Below are positions 58,043 to 64,000 of a stretch of 64,000 nucleotides of DNA, piece by piece. Location of the stretch: assembly GCA_018398575.1 (NCBI GenBank), contig JAGTXZ010000018.1, positions 1,364,001 to 1,428,000 on the forward strand. Direction: 5' to 3'. Each line of letters starts with the position of its first letter. Positions within the stretch are counted from its first letter, which is position 1. The position numbers and the translations under genes were made by a program. This stretch comes from Ampelomyces quisqualis. Its lineage: Eukaryota > Ascomycota > Dothideomycetes > Pleosporales > Phaeosphaeriaceae. The notes under the pieces were generated by a model. That model did no database searches. It saw only the letters and a program-made list of their open reading frames with translations, and was not told where the DNA came from.

Positions 58043-59332
58043 ATGTTTCTACACAACGCGACGCGTTGCGCCCGCTCTCAACCGCTATGCGCCGCATCTT
58101 CAGCTCGAGGCACCCTGCCCAATGCTCATCCGAGTCCCGCCACTCGACCATGTAGATTGCTTTACCCATCGGGACAACGAACTTTTGAACGACGTGGACT
58201 GCACAATTCCCATCCTCTTAATTGGCTCAGAAGTGTGAGCACACTTTCTGGGACAAGTACGAAAGACGCGGACTCAGCACAACAATTATATGACTTGTCT
58301 TGTGGACTTTCGCGCACTCAAATGAATGGGAATGCGGAAGTGCAGCACTCGATATACAACAGGAAGAACGGAGCCAAGCAAGATAAAAAGATGAACAAGT
58401 TCAGCCTCGCCAGCGAATACGGCCTAAGCACACGAGACATTCGCACCATCGACTTACCATCAGACGGCTTCCCCCAGATAATGATTCGGCAATCAGCTTT
58501 GTTGATCTTCATGTTCGATCTTCGGCTGCTCGTGAAAGCTGATCGATTGCTGGTTTTTCATGTCGCTGAAATCGATGGCTTCGAGCAAGACAACACATCT
58601 CGTGTTTTCAATGAAAGCCTTGAAGGCAAGCTACGAGGCGAGGCCGGACTTGGCGTCTCAATTGACCTGCCTTTTGAACTCCGCGTGCTGGAAGCCGCTC
58701 TTGCATCTGTCACGTCTACGCTGGAAGCAGAATACCAGATCGCCAACAAGCAAGTTTCGAAAGCTCTGCAGGCGCTCAACCTACAAATGCAAGGAGAGGA
58801 AGAAGATGCCATACATTCCGAATTGCATACGCTTCTCGGCCTCGTGCGAAAGCTTTCCAGTATCGAGCAGCGCGCAAGCCATGTCCGAGGCGAAGTACAA
58901 GAAGTGCTCAACGAAGACCAAGACATGGCGGACATGTACCTCAGCGACAAACAGGCTGGAAAACCACATGCTATCCAGGATCATCAGGAGGTCGAGTATT
59001 TGCTAGAAGCATACTACAAAGCAAGCGACGCGGTTGTCCAAGAAGCCGCAAGCCTAAAAGCAGAAATTCAACAAACAGACGAAACCATACAATCCATCTT
59101 GAACGTGCGACGGAATCAAATCATGGTGCTGGAAGCGAAGATTGAGATCATGATGCTCGGGTTGGCGTCGGCGACGCTTGTTGCGGGCTTGTATGGCATG
59201 AATGTGATCAATTATTCCGAGGAAAGTCCGTGGGCGTTTGGAGTTTTGGTTTCGTCGAGTTTGATCGGCACGGTATTGATTTCGCGGTATGGATTGCGGC
59301 AGTTGAAGCGTATTCAGAAGATGCGGTTGTAG
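58043..59332 (+). CDS. mrs2: Mrs2-type mitochondrial magnesium channel (CorA family)
   Basis: 429 aa, single exon from ATG 58043. The first ~60 residues are rich in Arg and Ser with few acids (ATRCARSQPLC, FERRGLHNSH), fitting a mitochondrial presequence. The middle has the long helical arm (ELRVLEAALASVTSTLEAEYQ, then QALNLQM and SSIEQRASHVRGEVQEVLNE) and DMADMYLSDK near the gating helix. The CorA/Mrs2 signature YGMN is at residues 384-387, at the end of TM1 (IEIMMLGLASATLVAGLYGMN); TM2 is WAFGVLVSSSLIGTVLISRYG. It would carry Mg2+ across the inner mitochondrial membrane. The loop after GMN (VINYSEES) is acidic, as in Mrs2. A slightly short family member; no damage seen. Confidence 0.93.
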   Translation: MFLHNATRCARSQPLCAASSARGTLPNAHPSPATRPCRLLYPSGQRTFERRGLHNSHPLNWLRSVSTLSGTSTKDADSAQQLYDLSCGLSRTQMNGNAEVQHSIYNRKNGAKQDKKMNKFSLASEYGLSTRDIRTIDLPSDGFPQIMIRQSALLIFMFDLRLLVKADRLLVFHVAEIDGFEQDNTSRVFNESLEGKLRGEAGLGVSIDLPFELRVLEAALASVTSTLEAEYQIANKQVSKALQALNLQMQGEEEDAIHSELHTLLGLVRKLSSIEQRASHVRGEVQEVLNEDQDMADMYLSDKQAGKPHAIQDHQEVEYLLEAYYKASDAVVQEAASLKAEIQQTDETIQSILNVRRNQIMVLEAKIEIMMLGLASATLVAGLYGMNVINYSEESPWAFGVLVSSSLIGTVLISRYGLRQLKRIQKMRL

Positions 59333-59773
59333 AGATGTGAGCTGTAAACATCAAGTCATCTCAAAGAAGTGTGATGATTCAATGACTGTTGCCAGGTTCA
59401 TCTCTCCGTATCTCAACGACGTCCAGGCCTGCCACCCAGCATGAAGCATCTCCAATTGCAACTTATCAAGATCCTAAGGCAAACTTCGCAACACTATGTA
59501 CGCGTGCTAAGCCATCACTTTTATCATTCCAGAAATTGAATCCTCTAAAAGGTGACTAATTGTGACTGTGCCCGACAAAGCCGTGGACGACCGAACATGT
59601 ATGTCCAAGATATTTCGAGTACTCTAACATTTCCGTCCGCAATCAGCGATAATCACCGCAGCCCACAAATCCCTGTCTGACAGCGCAGTGCGATACTCCA
59701 CGGCCACAAGCACTCTAATCTTCCTTCCTTCCCAAGCCTCTCACTGCGCAACCAAATCCACCACTCTTCCCTA
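59333..59773. other. Intergenic, between convergent mrs2-like and secreted-protein genes
   Basis: About 440 bp. Nothing beyond presumed 3' untranslated sequence of both genes. Confidence 0.45.
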
Positions 59774-60173
59774 TCAAGCTGAAGTCCTATTACACGGCTT
59801 CTCATAAAATATATACGGCGACGCCTCCACTGCAACAAAATTGTCCGCCAGCTCAGTGTTGTATATGTAGCAGTACCCGGGATCCGTACTCGTCGCGTAC
59901 ACACGGCAGTCTGCAAAGTAGTTGCATGCGATAGGGCAATCCGCCATGGGCACGTTTTCAATGGCTATGTATGCGGCGTTGCCGCCGTCGTAGCCGTGTT
60001 CGCCGCATCGTAGGGCGGATGTTGCTCGTGGCCTGGTAGAGTGAGATTCGGGTCACTACGGTAGGTAGTAGGTAGTGGCGTTGTCAGGGCCAAACGTACG
60101 AAGTTGGTAGCGCCGTGGATAGGCTGCCGAGTACGCATACTGCTCCGATAAAGAGGTCGGTGAAAGAGGACAT
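59774..60173 (-). CDS. Small secreted cysteine-rich protein, two exons
   Basis: Exon 1 60100-60173 and exon 2 59774-60032, with a 67-bp GTACGT...CAG intron, give 110 aa. Residues 1-21 (MSSFTDLFIGAVCVLGSLSTA) are a clear signal peptide, with likely cleavage after STA. The mature part is about 89 aa with six cysteines (ALRCGEHG, MADCPIACNY, ADCRVY, GYCYIY, KPCNRT), enough for three disulfides. Spacing resembles secreted apple/PAN-like or hypothetical fungal proteins, but I do not recognise a family. The upstream in-frame ATG at 60275 would hide the signal peptide, so 60173 is preferred. Small secreted Cys-rich proteins beside repeat-rich DNA are often considered effector candidates in plant-associated fungi; that is inference only. 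Confidence 0.75.
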
Positions 60174-60782
60174 TGTGTCGAGTGAGGCGGGTGTTCGGGG
60201 CGATGAAAGACTGTGTAGTCTGGTTCGGAAGTGGAATGTGTGGAATGGATTCCTCCTACGTTCAACGTTCAACACTTAGCACACGTGTATTGCTTTTTAA
60301 ATGGATACCGTGTCTCCTCAAGGCTGGAATAACCGGTCCCGATAGCGGCGTTTATTTGACAACGTGCCATGTCCAGCAGATTTTTCGAATGGGACTGCTT
60401 GGGCCGATCATAGACTTGAGTGTGACTGGAAGTGGCAAGACCTTTTGTTGTAAGTGGCTCGTACTACTTTTACCGGATTTAATATACTTTGATTACAAAA
60501 TCACTAGTCCCTGCATGCTGAATCTGTAAATGACTCGTCCCTGCATCGGTTCTCGCGGTGAGCACTTTTGGGTGCGCAGCAGTAGCCACTCATGAGGCCA
60601 CATCATCTTCAGCACCCGCCAGGTCAGCGCGCCAATTTGGATGCAGCACTATGGTCATCGAGGGCGCCCGCAAATTGGATTACACAGTACTTTACGATGC
60701 ACATCGAGCCATTGAAAATAATTGGAGACAAGACATATATCATGGAAATAACGCTGGCTCAGAATATCGTGAGTTGTCCCCA
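60174..60782. other. Intergenic region between the secreted protein and NRDE-2 genes
   Basis: About 600 bp. No ORF with support; presumed promoter of the secreted-protein gene and the 3' region of NRDE-2. Confidence 0.45.
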
Positions 60783-63700
60783 TCAATCATGCTCTACATA
60801 CACCCTCAACTCCTTCTCCTGCATAATCCTATAGACCTTCCACAACTCCTCTTGCACAAAAACATCCCTCGCTTCCGTGAACGCAAGCATGACAAAGTCT
60901 TTACACCACGGTAAGCTCCGCAGTCCCTGGTAAAAAGCGTCCTTGACCCGAGTCTCCGCTTCCTCCAACCTCCTCTCCCAACTCCTCTTCTTGCCGTCCT
61001 TGCCAGGCGCCCGAACTTTTGTTTTCGCCCGTTGGAAAAAGAGCTGTGAAAGTTCAAAGCGAAAATACGCCGCCCATAGTGCGGGGGAGTGGGCGCCGGA
61101 TGCATCGGCGTGAGTGGCGCGCTTGTACAGAGCACGGATTGAATGCGATGTTGAGCCCGCAAGCTCACCTCGCATTGTTTCGTAATGAATGGCGAATGAC
61201 CACCCTGCTAGGCTTCTAGCCTGTGAGCTTTGCAGGGCATTCTGATGCATGATCCCGCGCACGCGATCGTCAATGGCGAAGCGCGCTTCGTTCGCGGCGT
61301 AAAGCGAAAGGAGAACTGTGTTGTTTGGGAAGGAGATGAGAAGGGGTTCTAGAGCTGTACGGATCAAAGCGGGTTTGACAATCGGGGCGTGGGTAGTGTG
61401 ATATGTGAGGAAGCGGACGATGGCTTGGACGTTGAGTTCTGCGTACGAAGAGGCGAATAAATTGTGCGATCGGAAGTAGCTGGTAAGACGTTGATGTGCT
61501 GAAAGTGCAAGCTCGGCGTCGAATTCGGAGGGCAGGTAGGCAAGCAGGGCGAGGAGCGATGTACCAAAAACGGCGCTCGGGTAGTCTTGTCGCAGGAGTG
61601 CCTTCTGACACGCTTCGCTGAGACTTTCAAGTGTGTTGCTGAGGTTGGCAGGATCCGGCAGCAGCGTAAGGTCTGTCCTTGGGGGGACCTTTCCTGATGG
61701 TGCTGTAAGCCGCCACAATGCCTCCACTCGGCCGTGCGGTTTGTCGACCGCATCCCATACCCAACTATGAAGCAGCAGCAAATTCTCATACGTGCCAGAA
61801 GCTCCCATGGAGAGCGCAATACTGAACACTTGGTCGGCCTTGTCGGGATTGCCTCTTTGGCATTCCACTAGTCCATACGCATGGTAAAGGCGCTGACTGG
61901 TAGGTCTTGTTTTCAGAAGCTGTTTTGCAGTCTTTACGACGTCCGATGGGAAATGCCGCGCCTCAAAAGCGAGTAGGTACTCACCGAAGATCTCATCGGT
62001 CAAAGTATCCTTGGCGACCAGATGAAGAATGCGCCTCACAAAATCAGCACTCAGTCTTGCGCCACCGAGGGCAAAAGCGTGATTAAAGAGCATTTCGCTG
62101 GTCATCTGCGTGCTATTCGTTTCGCATGCCAGATAGCTCTCAACCTTCTGCCCAAATGGGTCCAGGACACGTCTCGCTTGAGGGGATGTTTGTGTGAAAA
62201 CGGAAGACAGAAAGGGATCGCTCCACCACATTTGTTGGTGGCCTGCAACTCGTGCTAGCGGAGGTAGACCACTAAAGCACAGAAATGCTTCTACAAGTAG
62301 CGTCCTGGGAAGATCTGTAGGTATGAGTCTGAGATAATCTTCAATGTCAGCAAAGAAAATGGTGTGGAATGCGTCATCATCTCCAACATCATCTGAAGTT
62401 CGCCCTGGATATCGCAGCTTGTTGATTGAATCAACTTCACGTGTATGGAAATCTTCAAAGGTTGAGTCGGCAGTATTGAACAGCGTTACGACTGCTGGTG
62501 GAGGCAAGTCGTGGGCAGATGCAGTTTGTTGCCATCCGCTCGATCCAGCTTCGCCAATTCGCGGAGCTTCGTTGTCCCAAAACTCCTCGAAGTCTTTGAG
62601 ATCTGTGGGAGCTGTTGAGTGAGAAAGGCTGCGTTCGAGGACTGCTTGCCAGATGGCCAAAGCAAGCTCCTGGTAACCCGCACCATGGATCATGGAGGTC
62701 ATACGAATGACGACGTGCAATATGGTTTCCCCGTCCGCGCACTTCTGTATCGCTGCAAGGCATCGAGTGTATACCGCGCAACATGACTCGTACTTGAACC
62801 CAGCAAAATTCGATTGCACAAAGTCCAAGTACATGAGCCACAATGCAGTACTTGAGGGAAATTTTGTCAGAACTTCATCCCATTTGCTGGACAACTTGGC
62901 GTGGTTCCAGGATCTCTGAGCCTCCTTAAGAAGGCCTTGATACAGAGTGACGAGGTTTTCGTCAGCGTTTGGTACTTTCTTGAGAGCTGCTTCATAGATA
63001 GGAATGCGCACATTGGCAAGCTGTTGTCGCACGGCATCATTGAGGTCAGATGTTGGATTATCGAGCGTCATCATAGCCTCTTGATGCTCGATGAAGGCAA
63101 GCCACGCGTGAAGGTCGGCGGGAAAATCGCGAGTCTTTCGTACCAGCTCAGAGTTCTTTTTTGTAAGTTCCGAGCCAATGGCGACGCCTTTGACTTCAGC
63201 ATCATACTCCGTGTCTGGGTCTAGAGGCCGATCATGCTCACGCTCAAATCGGTGGTAATCTGGTTCCGAGGTATCCTCCTCATCCTCGTCAACATCGCCT
63301 GGCTTCCTTCCACGCGTTTCAGAGAAACGGATGAAGTCTTCGTTTTCGGTGCTGGTATTTCTGGTGTTGGGCAGGATGATGCGCAATGCACGACTACCGT
63401 CTTTTGGCACGTTTTTGCTTGTCAACAAACGTTCGTGCCGCCGGCGCGTCACAGGAGTGATGTACACCTTGGTCTGGGATGACTGATGGCGGTCAATTTT
63501 TTGATCACGATTCAAGCCTAATACAAAGCCATAGCCAAAGCGACGATACGATGGTACATCGGAGCGATTGAGCGTGCCATAGCGTAGTACTTCAGGATCA
63601 CCTCTACGATCGCTGAAATATTGCTTGGACGGCACTGGTCCATGGTTTGGCTTTGGCGCCTCTGAAGATGCCGAAAGTTCGGTTTCGCTTGGGACCTTCT

Positions 63701-63830
63701 TTCTGGCTTCTCTTGACGGCGATGTCTCGTGCACTGTATGTGAGGATCGTCTTGGCTCTGCAGAGGTGGTAGGCGCAGGTGCCTTTGGCTTCGGGCGAAA
63801 ACTGGTGAACTTGGGTACATTCGAGGCCAT
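60783..63830 (-). CDS. NRDE2: NRDE-2 family protein (nuclear RNA surveillance)
   Basis: 1015 aa, one exon. The frame extends to a TTG at 63860, but the first ATG is 63830 (MASNVPKFTSFRPK). The N-terminus is low-complexity and charged, with the NRDE-2 hallmark YRRFGYGFVLGLNRDQKID and VYITP, then RALRIILP and an acidic DEDEEDTSEPDY stretch. The C-terminal two thirds carry HAT/TPR-like helical repeats (LHAWLAFIEHQEAM, TALWLMYLDFVQS, ALWAAYFRFELSQLFF). In other eukaryotes NRDE-2 (S. pombe Nrl1) binds the Mtr4-type exosome helicase and acts in splicing-linked RNA decay and small-RNA heterochromatin. Length is as expected and nothing is damaged, in contrast to the lam genes nearby. Confidence 0.93.
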   Translation of the reverse strand: MASNVPKFTSFRPKPKAPAPTTSAEPRRSSHTVHETSPSREARKKVPSETELSASSEAPKPNHGPVPSKQYFSDRRGDPEVLRYGTLNRSDVPSYRRFGYGFVLGLNRDQKIDRHQSSQTKVYITPVTRRRHERLLTSKNVPKDGSRALRIILPNTRNTSTENEDFIRFSETRGRKPGDVDEDEEDTSEPDYHRFEREHDRPLDPDTEYDAEVKGVAIGSELTKKNSELVRKTRDFPADLHAWLAFIEHQEAMMTLDNPTSDLNDAVRQQLANVRIPIYEAALKKVPNADENLVTLYQGLLKEAQRSWNHAKLSSKWDEVLTKFPSSTALWLMYLDFVQSNFAGFKYESCCAVYTRCLAAIQKCADGETILHVVIRMTSMIHGAGYQELALAIWQAVLERSLSHSTAPTDLKDFEEFWDNEAPRIGEAGSSGWQQTASAHDLPPPAVVTLFNTADSTFEDFHTREVDSINKLRYPGRTSDDVGDDDAFHTIFFADIEDYLRLIPTDLPRTLLVEAFLCFSGLPPLARVAGHQQMWWSDPFLSSVFTQTSPQARRVLDPFGQKVESYLACETNSTQMTSEMLFNHAFALGGARLSADFVRRILHLVAKDTLTDEIFGEYLLAFEARHFPSDVVKTAKQLLKTRPTSQRLYHAYGLVECQRGNPDKADQVFSIALSMGASGTYENLLLLHSWVWDAVDKPHGRVEALWRLTAPSGKVPPRTDLTLLPDPANLSNTLESLSEACQKALLRQDYPSAVFGTSLLALLAYLPSEFDAELALSAHQRLTSYFRSHNLFASSYAELNVQAIVRFLTYHTTHAPIVKPALIRTALEPLLISFPNNTVLLSLYAANEARFAIDDRVRGIMHQNALQSSQARSLAGWSFAIHYETMRGELAGSTSHSIRALYKRATHADASGAHSPALWAAYFRFELSQLFFQRAKTKVRAPGKDGKKRSWERRLEEAETRVKDAFYQGLRSLPWCKDFVMLAFTEARDVFVQEELWKVYRIMQEKELRVYVEHD

Positions 63831-64000
63831 CTTGTCAGGCTGCACATCGGATGCACGCAAAGGTGAAGCGACTGCGTTGCAGGAGATTCACGTGAAATCT
63901 TGTCGGAAAGGGTGTTTCACGGCCCGCCACAATCGCACGTGACCTGCATGGACAAGCCTCGTCTGGTGATTAGTGTCTACGATCCACATGGAGCATGCCG
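63831..64000. promoter_or_regulatory. Upstream region of NRDE-2
   Basis: Contains a CACGTG E-box (near 63936). The window ends before any upstream neighbour is visible. Confidence 0.4.

Noticed and set aside
54241..58155. Overlapping ORFs within the lamA-like region and before mrs2
   Set aside because: No family features; they mirror the coding frame on other strands or phases.
59653..59961. 102-codon minus ORF
   Set aside because: Out of frame with the spliced secreted protein that explains this region, and it has no signal peptide or family match.
63831..63860. Ten-residue extension of NRDE-2
   Set aside because: Begins with TTG; ATG at 63830 matches the family start.

Overview
The window is a two-compartment piece of a filamentous ascomycete genome, most likely a Dothideomycete of the Pleosporales type (inference from genome style, not from a marker gene). 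From 1 to about 47.5 kb it is AT-rich, full of TpA, and made of nested transposons whose frames are broken almost only by TAG/TAA at former Trp or Gln codons. That is the signature of repeat-induced point mutation (RIP). From about 47.6 kb to the end it is GC-balanced, single-copy sequence with short GT-AG introns. || AT-rich compartment. The main occupant is one Ty3/Gypsy chromovirus family with exactly 299-bp LTRs. It occurs as four copies (1-3448 minus, cut by the window; 4033-10199 plus, 5' truncated; 14194-21118 minus, complete, TSD GTTAA; 38576-45672 minus, complete, TSD TAAAG) and one solo LTR (11187-11485, TSD GATAA). Its primer-binding site is complementary to its own LTR, so it looks self-primed. 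It also carries a 762-bp antisense ORF between the chromodomain and the 3' LTR. A 580-bp TRIM (3453-4032) with 213-bp LTRs uses the same self-priming layout and sits where two oppositely oriented chromovirus pieces meet. Other residents are a BED-finger hAT transposase split by the solo LTR; an unclassified DNA element of about 3.55 kb with ~130-bp terminal inverted repeats (13848-24329) into which chromovirus copy 3 inserted; a Fot1/pogo transposase; a Plavaka (CACTA-like) transposase; four tandem arrays and one tandem duplication; and, at 38.3-47.5 kb, an unrecognised intron-rich gene split by chromovirus copy 4, whose short introns resemble one another (introner-like). || Gene-rich compartment. 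In order: a short MITE-like inverted repeat at the compartment boundary; a PRISE-type short-chain reductase (minus) divergent from an aldo-keto reductase (plus); a divergent pair resembling the lactam-utilisation lam locus, with lamB (LamB/YcsF, minus) and lamA (biotin carboxylase + AHS2 + AHS1 + biotinyl domain, plus); a mitochondrial Mrs2-type magnesium channel; a small secreted cysteine-rich protein; and a full-length NRDE-2 protein. || The lam pair is decayed. lamA carries three in-frame stops, each explained by a CpA-to-TpA change at a Gln codon, plus two frameshifts. lamB carries one frameshift, and a 567-bp MITE fills its first intron. This suggests that RIP-like mutation reached single-copy genes next to the repeat block. 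Coordinates of degraded elements are approximate unless terminal repeats and TSDs fix them.
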